NCBI RefSeq assembly: GCF_001905345.1
Contig: NZ_LFBV01000003.1
Coordinates: 550,985-614,984, forward strand
DNA length: 64,000 bases
Direction of reading: 5' to 3'
From: Streptomyces uncialis
Lineage (GTDB): Bacteria; Actinomycetota; Actinomycetes; Streptomycetales; Streptomycetaceae
Shown: positions 8,799-16,685 of the stretch, piece by piece
How the letters are laid out: the number at the start of each line of letters is the position of its first letter
Position numbering within the stretch: the stretch's first letter is position 1
Translations under genes and position numbers: made by a program
The notes under the pieces: model-generated
Databases searched by the model: none
What the model was told of the DNA's origin: nothing
Seen by the model: only the letters and a program-made list of their open reading frames with translations

Positions 8799-10028
8799 AT
8801 GACCATCGAGCTGCGGGTCCTGCGCGCGTCCGAGTGGGACGGCTGGTACGACGGGCTGAACCTGGCCTTCGGCGGTGTCCCCCAGTCCCCGGAGAGGCGC
8901 GAGCTGATCCGCGACATCACGGTGGCCGAGCGCTCACTGGCCGCCTGGGACGGGGATCTGTGCGTCGGCACCGCCGGTTCGTTCCGCTTCGGGGTGGCGG
9001 TACCCGGCGGAGGGCTCGCCGTGATGGCGGGGGTCTCCCTGGTGACCGTCGCCGCCACCCATCGTCGGCGGGGCGTGCTGACCTCGATGATGCGCCGCCA
9101 GCTGGACGACTTCCGCGCCTGGGGCGAACCGCTCGCCATCCTGGGCGCGTCCGAGCCCGCCATCTACGGCCGTTTCGGCTACGGCCCGTCGACTCATCTA
9201 CTGAAGGCGGACATCGACACGTCCCGGGTACGGCTCACGGTCCCCGAGGGCACGGACGAGGTCGGGCTGCGCGAGGTCCCGCCGGGCGACTCGCTGGCCG
9301 ACTGCGAGGCGGTCTACGCCGAACTGGTACCCGCCCGCCCCGGGATGATCGCCCGGCTGCCCGGCTGGGAACGCCTCGGGGTCCTCGACGTCCCCGAGTT
9401 CCGGGAGGGCACCTCCCACCTCCGGTGCGTCGTGGCCGAGCGGGACGGCCGGACGACCGGCTACGTCCGCTTCCGGGTCCGCCCCACCTGGGACGACGCG
9501 GGCCCCAAGGGCTCCGTCGAGGTCCAGGACCTGTTCGCGCTCGACCCGGCCTCCCGTGCCGCGCTCATGCGTCATCTCTTCGGCATCGACCTCACCTCGA
9601 CCGTCAGCCTGGGCAACTGCCCCGTGGACGACGCCTGGCAGCACCTCGTCTCGGACATCCGGCGCTGCGCCGTCCGGATCAACGACGGGGGCCATGTCCG
9701 GCTGGTGGAGGTCGGGGCGGCACTGGAGGCGCGGACCTACCGGGTGCCGGTGGATGTCGTGTTCGACGTCAAGGACGCCTTCTGCCCGTGGAACGAGGGC
9801 AGATGGCGCCTGTCCGGCGACCCGAAGGGCGCGACCTGCGAACGGACCGGCGACCCGGCGGACCTCGCCCTGGACGTCCGGGACCTGGGCACGGTGTACC
9901 TGGGCGGCACCCGACTGACCGAACTGGCCGCGGCCGGACGCGTACGGGAGCTGCGCCCGGGCGCACTGGCGGAGGCGACGACCGCCTTCACGAGCGACAC
10001 GGCCCCCTGGGTCCCGCACGACATCTGA
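8799..10028 (+). CDS. GNAT acetyltransferase, Eis-like
   Basis: 409 residues, the usual length of Eis (enhanced intracellular survival) proteins. The N-terminal GNAT fold has the acetyl-CoA loop in LVTVAATHRRRGVLTSMM, then a second degenerate GNAT domain and a C-terminal sterol-carrier-like domain ending at the free C-terminus, which is catalytic in this family. SEPAIYGRFGYG is a strong family signature. Eis proteins acetylate amines, including aminoglycosides, often at several positions. The start may be leaderless: TAGACA lies 6 nt before the ATG. Confidence 0.88.
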   Translation: MTIELRVLRASEWDGWYDGLNLAFGGVPQSPERRELIRDITVAERSLAAWDGDLCVGTAGSFRFGVAVPGGGLAVMAGVSLVTVAATHRRRGVLTSMMRRQLDDFRAWGEPLAILGASEPAIYGRFGYGPSTHLLKADIDTSRVRLTVPEGTDEVGLREVPPGDSLADCEAVYAELVPARPGMIARLPGWERLGVLDVPEFREGTSHLRCVVAERDGRTTGYVRFRVRPTWDDAGPKGSVEVQDLFALDPASRAALMRHLFGIDLTSTVSLGNCPVDDAWQHLVSDIRRCAVRINDGGHVRLVEVGAALEARTYRVPVDVVFDVKDAFCPWNEGRWRLSGDPKGATCERTGDPADLALDVRDLGTVYLGGTRLTELAAAGRVRELRPGALAEATTAFTSDTAPWVPHDI

Positions 10029-10092
10029 GCGGGGGGGACGGGCCGACGGGCGCCGACCGGGTGGCGGACGGCGGACGCGTTCCCGCTGTTCA

Positions 10093-10260
10093 GCGCGCCG
10101 TGCCCGCGCCGACGCCCGGCGTCAGCGTGAGGTCCACCGGCGTGGTCATCGGCCGGTCCGCGCGCGGCGACGCATCGGTGAGCTCGAACAGCATGGCTCC
10201 GCGCGCAGGCAGGCAGCCGAACAAGTCGTCCCGGAAGTGTGGCCCGACAGCGAACGCCCC
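10093..10260 (-). pseudogene. Remnant of a transposase N-terminus
   Basis: The minus-strand reading contains PHFRDDLFGCLPARGAMLFELTDA and PMTTPVDLTLTPG, which resembles the N-terminus of a DDE transposase family frequent in Streptomyces (typical forms read FELTDAVLCADGPV...LVDLALAPEHRRGHG). Only about 55 residues remain and no catalytic domain follows. I see no terminal inverted repeats. The assignment is from memory of that family and is moderately confident. Confidence 0.5.
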
Positions 10261-10286
10261 CGCCGGGCATCGTGACGCGGCAGACG

Positions 10287-10299
10287 TACTCTGAGCGGC
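10287..10299 (+). promoter_or_regulatory. -10 box of a leaderless promoter
   Basis: TACTCT (10287-10292) is followed by 7 nt and then the ATG at 10300, the spacing expected if transcription starts at the A of the start codon. No ribosome site is present, which supports leaderless translation. Confidence 0.55.
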
Positions 10300-10848
10300 A
10301 TGCACGACGACCCCGCCGAGTGCCGTTGCGTCATATGCCACGACTACGGAGACCGGCACGAAGCAGATGCCCTGGACCTACGAACCCTGGAACATGTCCT
10401 GGGCCATGGTTGGAGCGTGGTGACGGTTCCCCCGGACGAGGAAGGCCCTGGGTTCGCGTACACGATCGGGCTCTGGCACTCGTTCCGTACTCCTGAAGTG
10501 GCCATGTTCGGCCTCGACATCCACGTGATGCGTACGTGCCTCAACACCCTGGGACAGCGGGCCGCCCAAGGTAGGACGCTGTCTGACGGCCAGCGGTGCA
10601 CGGACGTCATAGCGCACCATTCCCTTGCCCTGAAGGCTGTCGATCCCCGCTGGCACCGCACCTTCTTCGGCAGCGCGATCTCGTTCTACCGGCGCCCGCC
10701 GTTCCCCGTCCTCGAAGCGGTGTGGCCGGACCGTGAAGGCCACTACCTCTGGCAGGACGAGAGCGGCCACAGCTATCGGAAGTCCCAGCCGTGGCTCTGG
10801 CTGGAGCCCGCCGAGCATCCCGTCGGCGTCTGGACCACCCCACTCTGA
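10300..10848 (+). CDS. DUF4262 domain protein
   Basis: 182 residues, recognised as DUF4262 by the CRCVICHDYGD start, GHGWSVVTVPPDEEGPGFAYTIGLWHSFRTPE, and RWHRTFFGSAISFYRRPPFPVLEAVWPD. The N-terminal CxxC and nearby histidines suggest metal binding. The biochemical function of the family is unknown to me. It stands alone with a leaderless promoter. The region upstream holds a transposase remnant, so this locus has been rearranged. Confidence 0.8.
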   Translation: MHDDPAECRCVICHDYGDRHEADALDLRTLEHVLGHGWSVVTVPPDEEGPGFAYTIGLWHSFRTPEVAMFGLDIHVMRTCLNTLGQRAAQGRTLSDGQRCTDVIAHHSLALKAVDPRWHRTFFGSAISFYRRPPFPVLEAVWPDREGHYLWQDESGHSYRKSQPWLWLEPAEHPVGVWTTPL

Positions 10849-11164
10849 ACCGCGCGCGACGGGAGCCGGCGACTGTCCGGGCCACACGCCGGAAGACGCG
10901 ACGGCCGTCGTCGCCAGGGTGCCCTACCTCATCCATCGGTGGCATCGTCCGGCGCGACGCTTCCGCGATTGCTTCCGTCCCGAGGGCATCGAGCAGCGTA
11001 CTCACCTCACAGCCTTCGTCGCGGTGACGTGCTTCCTTGGTCGGAGCACCCGATCGGACGAGGGGCGTCCGTACGTCCGGTAAATGCCCAGGCGGGTAAA
11101 CCCGTTCGAGATGCCGTTCGAGCTCGTGGCACTATGTGCGCCATGACGACCAACCGAAAGGCCC
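10849..11164. other. Intergenic region without a recognised gene
   Basis: I see no convincing coding sequence. At 11143 an ATG follows a CTATGT box in a leaderless-like arrangement, but its frame stops after ten codons (TAG at 11173). This may be the true start of the next gene, separated from it by a frameshift. Confidence 0.4.
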
Positions 11165-11572
11165 ATGCCGCGTAGACGGCCAAGGCGGGTCCGGGCCGGG
11201 ATCCCGGATCGGCACCAGTCACGGAATACGAGACTGGTCATCGACCGCCTCTCCCAGCGAACAGTTTCCGAGATCGTTCGTCTCGAACGCACGCGGAACT
11301 ATCTCCAACCAGGGGACGTAGGAGCGGCATTGCGTCTGTGGAAGGACTACGTCCACCGCACCGAGCGCGAGCTCTGGCGCGACGACGAGCTCGGCCACGT
11401 GGACTGGTACTGCTGCGGCAACCCATTCAGGGCCCGCATCCTCCTCGACGGCGCGATGCAGGCGATGTCGCAGCGCGGGGCTCGCGAGCTCCGGAAGATC
11501 GTCGAAATGCTGGACGAAGCCCTGGGCCCATCCGTCCCAGCCACAGACCGCCATGGACATCGAACAAGCTGA
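11165..11572 (+). CDS. Small conserved hypothetical protein, start possibly frameshifted
   Basis: 135 residues. The part from LVIDRLSQRTVSEIVRLERTRNYLQPGD through RELWRDDELGHVDWYCCGNPFRARILLDGAMQAM has normal Streptomyces codon use and looks like a conserved domain. I do not recognise a function. The first 25 residues are Arg/Pro-rich and unconvincing. A leaderless-looking ATG at 11143 in another frame reads MTTNRKAHAA and stops, suggesting that a one-base shift near 11165-11175 broke the original start. The shared hairpin at 11609-11644 follows. Confidence 0.55.
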   Translation: MPRRRPRRVRAGIPDRHQSRNTRLVIDRLSQRTVSEIVRLERTRNYLQPGDVGAALRLWKDYVHRTERELWRDDELGHVDWYCCGNPFRARILLDGAMQAMSQRGARELRKIVEMLDEALGPSVPATDRHGHRTS

Positions 11573-11608
11573 GAACCCGTCCGTGAGCCCTCAACGGCAC
11601 CCCGGTGG

Positions 11609-11644
11609 GCTGATTCGCCCACCGGCGCTGGTGGGCGAATCAGC
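11609..11644. terminator. Bidirectional hairpin terminator
   Basis: A perfect 15-bp stem (11609-11623 with 11630-11644) has a 6-nt loop and lies between the convergent genes ending at 11572 and 11769. It should serve both. Confidence 0.8.
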
Positions 11645-11768
11645 GCTCTACGCCCGCCCGGACGGATGGACCTGACGCTGTTGTCCGGAGCACCGTCGTG
11701 GGCACGGAGCGGTGTGCGGCGTATGTCATCGGCAGGCCCGGGAAGGTCTTGGCAGATGGAGAGCGAGC

Positions 11769-12425
11769 TCAACTCCTCTGCCACACAAGGGTGTAGCGCC
11801 AGAAGAGCCTTCGGCGCAGCCGGGCGCCGGGCAGGACCCGGTGGGCTTCACGGGCGATGTCCGGGAAGCTCATGTCCGCGGGCCGGACCTTGGCGGTCAT
11901 CGCGACCGGTCGGGCTGCCCCGCGTCCCCTGTTCTTCAGCAACGCCATGGCCACGTTCAGCACGGCGGACACCATCGCGAGCAGCTGGTCACCGAGCGTC
12001 TCCGGCTTCGCGACGCCGACGATCACCAGGGTTCCGCCGGGCGCCAGGCGGTCGCGGAAGCGGGTCAGGGTCTCGGTGAACGGCAGATGGTGGAGGGTGG
12101 CGACGCAGGTGATGACGTCGTACGGGCCCGGTGGAATCCCCTTCGGCGCTTCACCGACCTGGTAGGTCACCGGAGTTGCCGGGTCGGTGAGCTCCTGTGC
12201 CCGGGCGACGATCGCCGGGTCGGCGTCGAGTCCGTGCACCGACCCGGCACGTCCGGCCAGAAGCCTGACCAGATCACCACTGCCGCAACCCACGTCCAGG
12301 GCCTTGCCGAAGCGCTTGGGCAACTGCCGGAGCATCCAGCGGTGGTAGTGGGCGTTGTGGTCCCACGGACGGGCCGCATGGAACCGGTCGAGTGCGCTGA
12401 GCACGCGGGGCATCAATGTGGTCAT
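11769..12425 (-). CDS. Class I SAM-dependent methyltransferase
   Basis: 218 residues. The SAM-binding motif I is ALDVGCGSGDLVRLLA (near residue 43), with motif II VHGLDADPAIV and post-motif YDVITCVATLHHLPF. This is the YcgJ/UbiE type acting on small molecules. The C-terminal LRRRLFWRYTLVWQR is common to a Streptomyces subgroup with a membrane-proximal tail. The acceptor is unknown. It is divergent from the secreted esterase at 12707 and has no partner genes that would indicate a pathway. Confidence 0.88.
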   Translation of the reverse strand: MTTLMPRVLSALDRFHAARPWDHNAHYHRWMLRQLPKRFGKALDVGCGSGDLVRLLAGRAGSVHGLDADPAIVARAQELTDPATPVTYQVGEAPKGIPPGPYDVITCVATLHHLPFTETLTRFRDRLAPGGTLVIVGVAKPETLGDQLLAMVSAVLNVAMALLKNRGRGAARPVAMTAKVRPADMSFPDIAREAHRVLPGARLRRRLFWRYTLVWQRS

Positions 12426-12706
12426 GGCATCAGTCCATCATCCGCCTTTCTCGTCCGCCGACGATGCCCCAACCGGGAGCGGTGATGGTGCGAGCAGCTC
12501 CGGAGTACGCCCGGCAGGCGGGGCCTGCCGGGCGCTGAACCGCGACCCATGACCCGCGACTCGGACGGCGATGTCGACGGTGTCCCGAAATCCGGTTTAC
12601 TCCATGGTGGACTGGCACCTCCGACAGCGGAGTTGGCGTCCGGCGCGGCGGCTTCGCCGCGGCCCCGCGCGAAACGCTCCGCGTATCCGGCGTCGAAGGA
12701 GTCACC

Positions 12707-13993
12707 TTGCGTTCAAGGAACCGGCGGATTCGTCTCTCCGCCCTGGGCATCGCGGCCGTGGTCGTCGCGACAGCGGCCGCGCCCGCTCCGGCCGCCGGGA
12801 GTCACAGCGGCACCGCGCGGGAGAGTGGCTGGACCAGGGCGTGGGGCGCGGCCCTCCACCGTCCGGTGGCGCCCCTGCCGGGGTCCTGGCCCAACTGGGC
12901 CTGGGACGGCTTCGCCGATCAGAGCGTCCGTCAGGTGGTCCGGGTCGGGGCCGCCGGGTCGGAGGTGCGGGTCGAGGTCTCCAACCGGTACGGGCACAAG
13001 CCGCTGCGACTGACCCGGGCGAGTGTCGCCAGGGCGGCCGAAGGAGCGTCGGTCCGGGCCGGGTCGGTCCGGGAGCTGCGGTTCGGGGGCCGGTCCTCGG
13101 CCGTCGTGCCGGTCGGGGAGCAGTGGTCGTCCGATCCGGTGCGGCTCCCCGTACGGCCTCTGGAGAAGCTGACCGTCACCCTTCACTTCGCCGGGGGCAC
13201 CGGTCCGGTCACCTATCTGGAGGACGGGCTGACCAACGCCTACCGGGCCGCCGGTGACCGTACGCACCACACCTCGGGCGATGCCTTCGACGAGACGAGC
13301 CAGGCCCACTACCTCGTACGGGGCGTCGAGGTGCGAGGGCGGCGGACCGAGGGCGCGGTCGTCGCCTTCGGTGACTCGATCACCGCTGGCTGGGGTTCCA
13401 CCCCGGGCGCGGACCGCCGGTACCCGGACCGGCTCGGTGAGCGGCTGCTCGCCGACGGGCGACGGCTCAGCGTGGTCAACTCCGGGATCAGCGGCAACAT
13501 GCTGCTCACCGACTCGCTGTGCTACGGCGACAAGGGCACCGCGCGCTTCCGGGACGACGCGCTCGGTCTGGCGGGTGTCCGGACGGCCGTCGTGATGCTG
13601 GGCGTCAACGACATCGGGGGCGGCGGGCTGCCCGACCGGGGCTGCGGGGTGCGTCCCATCGTGAGCGCGAAGCAGCTCATCGAGGGACACCGGAAGCTGA
13701 TCCGGGCCGCGGACCGGCGGGGAATCACCCTCATCGGGGCCACCCTCACCCCGTTCAAGGGGTACGGCCCCTACTACACCCCGGAGAAGGAGCGGGTGCG
13801 TGACGCCGTGAACCACTGGCTCCGGACCAGCGGGGCGTACGGCGCGGTGGTGGACCTCGACCGGGTGCTGGCCGATCGCCGCCCGGGGCACGGTGACGAG
13901 ATGGCCCCGGTGTTCGACTCGGGGGACGGGCTCCACCCGGGGGACGCGGGGATGGACGCCATCGCGCAAGCCGTCGCGGATCACCTCCGGTAG
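12707..13993 (+). CDS. Secreted SGNH/GDSL-family hydrolase
   Basis: 428 residues. A Sec signal peptide (RSRNRRIRLSALGIAAVVV, cleavage near the APAAG region) is followed by a beta-rich N-terminal domain of about 170 residues and the SGNH catalytic domain. Block I FGDSIT gives nucleophile S224, block III GVND the oxyanion Asn, and block V DGLHPG gives D407 and H410. The start is TTG with AAGGAG 5-6 nt upstream. It should hydrolyse an ester outside the cell, perhaps from plant polymers, lipids or cell-wall acetyl groups. The architecture matches Streptomyces secreted esterases of similar length. Confidence 0.9.
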   Translation: MRSRNRRIRLSALGIAAVVVATAAAPAPAAGSHSGTARESGWTRAWGAALHRPVAPLPGSWPNWAWDGFADQSVRQVVRVGAAGSEVRVEVSNRYGHKPLRLTRASVARAAEGASVRAGSVRELRFGGRSSAVVPVGEQWSSDPVRLPVRPLEKLTVTLHFAGGTGPVTYLEDGLTNAYRAAGDRTHHTSGDAFDETSQAHYLVRGVEVRGRRTEGAVVAFGDSITAGWGSTPGADRRYPDRLGERLLADGRRLSVVNSGISGNMLLTDSLCYGDKGTARFRDDALGLAGVRTAVVMLGVNDIGGGGLPDRGCGVRPIVSAKQLIEGHRKLIRAADRRGITLIGATLTPFKGYGPYYTPEKERVRDAVNHWLRTSGAYGAVVDLDRVLADRRPGHGDEMAPVFDSGDGLHPGDAGMDAIAQAVADHLR

Positions 13994-14152
13994 CCCCGAT
14001 GCGAGGCTGAACTGTGGGCCCGGCCGCTTCGTCCTGGGCTCGCCTCGTAGGTCTGTCCGGGCCGATCCGGGCCGGACCCGGGCGGTCCTTCGTTCACGGT
14101 GCGCGGAATCCGCCCGCAGCACAATGTGACCGGCTCTTCCCTCGTCTCCCGT

Positions 14153-14158
14153 TAGCGT
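14153..14158 (+). promoter_or_regulatory. -10 box of a leaderless promoter
   Basis: TAGCGT is followed by 6 nt and the ATG at 14165, with no ribosome site, giving a leaderless arrangement. Confidence 0.5.
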
Positions 14159-14164
14159 CGGTGG

Positions 14165-14884
14165 ATGGAGCTCACACGGATCACCTCCGATGTCTGGCAG
14201 TTGCCCTTCCCGGTCGGCAACGTCCACATCGTGCGTCTGCCGGACGGGTACGCCCTGATCGACACGGGTGTGCCGGGCTCCGCCCCCGCGGTCCTGGAAG
14301 CGCTCGGGGAGCTCGGCGCCCGGCCCCAGGACGTACGGCGGATCGTGCTGACGCATTGCCATGTCGACCACATGGGCTCGGCCGCGGATCTCGTCGAGGC
14401 GACGGGCGCCCAAGTGCTGGCCGGTGCCCTGGACGCCCCCTTCGTCCAGGGCACGGCCCCCGAGCCCGAGGCGGTGCTCACCGCCTCGGAACGTGCCCTC
14501 CACGAGCAGGTTCTCGCCGGGTTCGACAAGGCGGACCAGCCCGCCCTGAGGCATGTGCCGGTGGACGTGGAGCTGCGCGACGGTGACCTTCTCGAAGGGT
14601 GGGGCGAGCCGGTCCGCGTGCTGCACGTCCCCGGCCACACCCCTGGGAGCGTCGCCCTCCATCTGACGTCCAGCGGTGTGCTGTTCCCCGGTGATCTGGT
14701 CGCCACCGCGGAAGGCCGGGCGATCCTCGGTCCGTTCAATGTGGACAGGGCCGAGGCCATCGCCTCGTTCCACCGGCTCGCCGCGCTGGACGTGGACATC
14801 GTGTGCGTACCCCATGGCCTGCCGCTGACGGAGAACGGGAGCGCGGCACTCCGCGCGGCCGCTCCGGAGAACGACTGGCTCTGA
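14165..14884 (+). CDS. Metallo-beta-lactamase-fold hydrolase
   Basis: 239 residues. The zinc site is complete: THCHVDHMG (HxHxDH, near residue 65), VLHVPGHTPGS (third histidine), FPGDLV (bridging Asp) and VPHG (last histidine). Resembles glyoxalase-II-like MBL hydrolases widespread in Streptomyces. It has no signal peptide, so it is cytoplasmic; the substrate is unknown. It is monocistronic with a likely leaderless start. Confidence 0.87.
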   Translation: MELTRITSDVWQLPFPVGNVHIVRLPDGYALIDTGVPGSAPAVLEALGELGARPQDVRRIVLTHCHVDHMGSAADLVEATGAQVLAGALDAPFVQGTAPEPEAVLTASERALHEQVLAGFDKADQPALRHVPVDVELRDGDLLEGWGEPVRVLHVPGHTPGSVALHLTSSGVLFPGDLVATAEGRAILGPFNVDRAEAIASFHRLAALDVDIVCVPHGLPLTENGSAALRAAAPENDWL

Positions 14885-15195
14885 GCGGTCGGCGGTCGTC
14901 CCCGCTCTCCGGTCAGGGGCGGGGCGGGGCGACGGGCTCATGAGCGGTGGAGCTGGTGTGCGCACAGCGGTGCGTGGTTCCCCGTACCCGCGAGGCCCCC
15001 AAGGGACGCGGGGTACCGCGCGATCCACGAACGACCCGTTCAGGAACGACCCGTACCGGAACGGGTCGGCCCAGGGACGGGATTCCCGGCGGTGCGAGCG
15101 AAGGTGACCGGCGTTCGAGTTGTTCAGCGTCCGCGGTGGTGGGACACCCCCGTCCGGTGATGGATTCATGGATCTTGCTTTGCTTGGGTCGCTCC

Positions 15196-16422
15196 ATGTC
15201 CACGTACACAAGGCCGCGCGCCCGCATCGCGGCCGCCGTCGTCATCGCCCTCGCCTCGCTCACCGCCGTGAGCGGCCCGGTGTCCGCCGCTCCCGACCCG
15301 GGCGCGGCGGTGAGCGCGAGTCCCACCCGGGCCGAGCCCGCCCCCCTGCGGCGCGTGCCCTCGCCGATCCCCGGGCAGTACATCGTCACCGTACGGAAGG
15401 GTGCGAGCCCCCAGACCGCACTTCAGCAGGCCGTGCCCGGGGTGAAGCCGCTGTTCACGTACTCCGCCGCTCTCAACGGCTTCGCCGCGAAGCTCAGCCC
15501 CGCTCAGCTCACGGCCGTCCGCGCGCTGCCGGCCGTCGAGGCGGTGGAGGAGGACGGCACCGCGTCGGCGACCCCGGTGCCCGCCGCCGGCACCCGTCTG
15601 CCCGCCTACAGTTGGGGGCTGGACCGGATCGACCAGCCGTATCTGCCGCTGAACCAGCAGTACAACGTCAACGGCACCGGGTCGGGCGCGACCGTCTACG
15701 TGGTCGACTCCGGTATCGACTTCCAGCACTCCGAGTTCGGCGGCCGGGCGGCGCCCGGCTTCGACTCGATCGGTGACGGCCGCAACGCCGCCGACTGCAA
15801 CGGACACGGCACCCATGTGGCCGGGACGGTCGGCGGGGTCACGTTCGGTGTCGCCCGCCATGTGAAGCTGGTCAGTGTGCGGGTCCTGGGCTGCGACGGC
15901 CGGGGCTCCTGGTCCGGGATCATCGCGGGCTTCGACTGGGTCGCGCAGAACGCGCGGCAGCCCGCCGTCCTCAACGCCTCCCTCGGCGGGGACCGGACGG
16001 ACGCCGTGAACAACGCCGCCGACAATGTCGCCGGGCGCGGTGTCCTGCCGGTGATCGCGGCGGGCAACGACCACAAGGACGCCTGCTCGGTCTCCCCCGC
16101 GAGCGCCACCTGGGCGCTGACGGTCGGCGCGACCGATCACCAGGACAAGGAGACGGACTTCAGCAACTTCGGCTCCTGTCTGGATGTGTACGCCCCCGGC
16201 CAGGCCATCGTCTCGGCGAAGCTCGGCGGCGGCAGCACCGCGCTGAACGGCACCTCGATGGCCAGCCCGCATGTGGCGGGGGTCGCCGCCCTGTACAAGT
16301 CCCTGAACCCCGGCGCCGGGACCCAGCAGGTGGGCAACTGGATCATCGAGCAGTCGGTCAAGGACATCCTCACCGTGTCCAAGAACTCGCCCAACAGGCT
16401 GCTGTACACCGGAACTCTCTGA
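15196..16422 (+). CDS. Secreted subtilisin-like serine protease (S8)
   Basis: 408 residues from the ATG at 15196. This start gives a clean signal peptide (RPRARIAAAVVIALASLTAVS, cleavage near VSA/APD). An in-frame ATG at 15160 would add twelve residues, WILLCLGRS among them, and has no better ribosome site. An I9 inhibitor propeptide (GQYIVTVRKGASPQTAL to VEEDG) is followed by the S8 domain with the triad D171 (VVDSGID), H204 (NGHGTHVAGT) and S354 (NGTSMASPHVAG). Two Cys pairs suggest disulfides. It resembles SAM-P20/aqualysin-type Streptomyces proteases and ends directly after the catalytic domain. Confidence 0.93.
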   Translation: MSTYTRPRARIAAAVVIALASLTAVSGPVSAAPDPGAAVSASPTRAEPAPLRRVPSPIPGQYIVTVRKGASPQTALQQAVPGVKPLFTYSAALNGFAAKLSPAQLTAVRALPAVEAVEEDGTASATPVPAAGTRLPAYSWGLDRIDQPYLPLNQQYNVNGTGSGATVYVVDSGIDFQHSEFGGRAAPGFDSIGDGRNAADCNGHGTHVAGTVGGVTFGVARHVKLVSVRVLGCDGRGSWSGIIAGFDWVAQNARQPAVLNASLGGDRTDAVNNAADNVAGRGVLPVIAAGNDHKDACSVSPASATWALTVGATDHQDKETDFSNFGSCLDVYAPGQAIVSAKLGGGSTALNGTSMASPHVAGVAALYKSLNPGAGTQQVGNWIIEQSVKDILTVSKNSPNRLLYTGTL

Positions 16423-16443
16423 CCGCTGCGCTTCGCTCGGACA

Positions 16444-16484
16444 TCCGGCCGGGACACCGCGACGACCACGGTGTCCCGGCCGGA
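16444..16484. terminator. Hairpin terminator after the protease gene
   Basis: A perfect 16-bp stem (16444-16459 with 16469-16484) has a 9-nt loop and lies 21 nt after the protease stop. Confidence 0.8.
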
Positions 16485-16510
16485 CGCCGTCCCGGTCCCG
16501 CCGTTTCGGG

Positions 16511-16643
16511 TCGGCGGTCGGCGGTCGGCGGTCGGCGGTCGGCGGTCGGCGGTCGGCGGTCGGCGGTCGGCGGTCGGCGGTCGGCGGTCGGCGGTCGGCG
16601 GTCGGCGGTCGGCGGTCGGCGGTCGGCGGTCGGCGGTCGGCGG
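16511..16643. repeat. 7-bp tandem repeat, nineteen perfect copies
   Basis: The unit TCGGCGG is repeated nineteen times with no mismatch (133 bp). It lies between the convergent protease and MFS genes, after the protease terminator. The period is not a multiple of three, and six-frame readings through it are artefacts. The GG runs every few bases could form two-tier G-quadruplexes. Confidence 0.97.
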
Positions 16644-16685
16644 AGTGTCGGTGCCCCCGTCATCGAGCACTGCGTGACGCGTGGC

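Noticed and set aside
12640..12680. Possible CRISPR or REP-like repeat near GCGGCTTCGCCGC.
   Set aside because: Only a single short hairpin; no repeat-spacer pattern. No CRISPR array was seen anywhere in the window.
14947..15195. N-terminal extension of the subtilase to 14947.
   Set aside because: The added residues are Arg/Pro-rich and would precede a typical signal peptide that begins at 15196.
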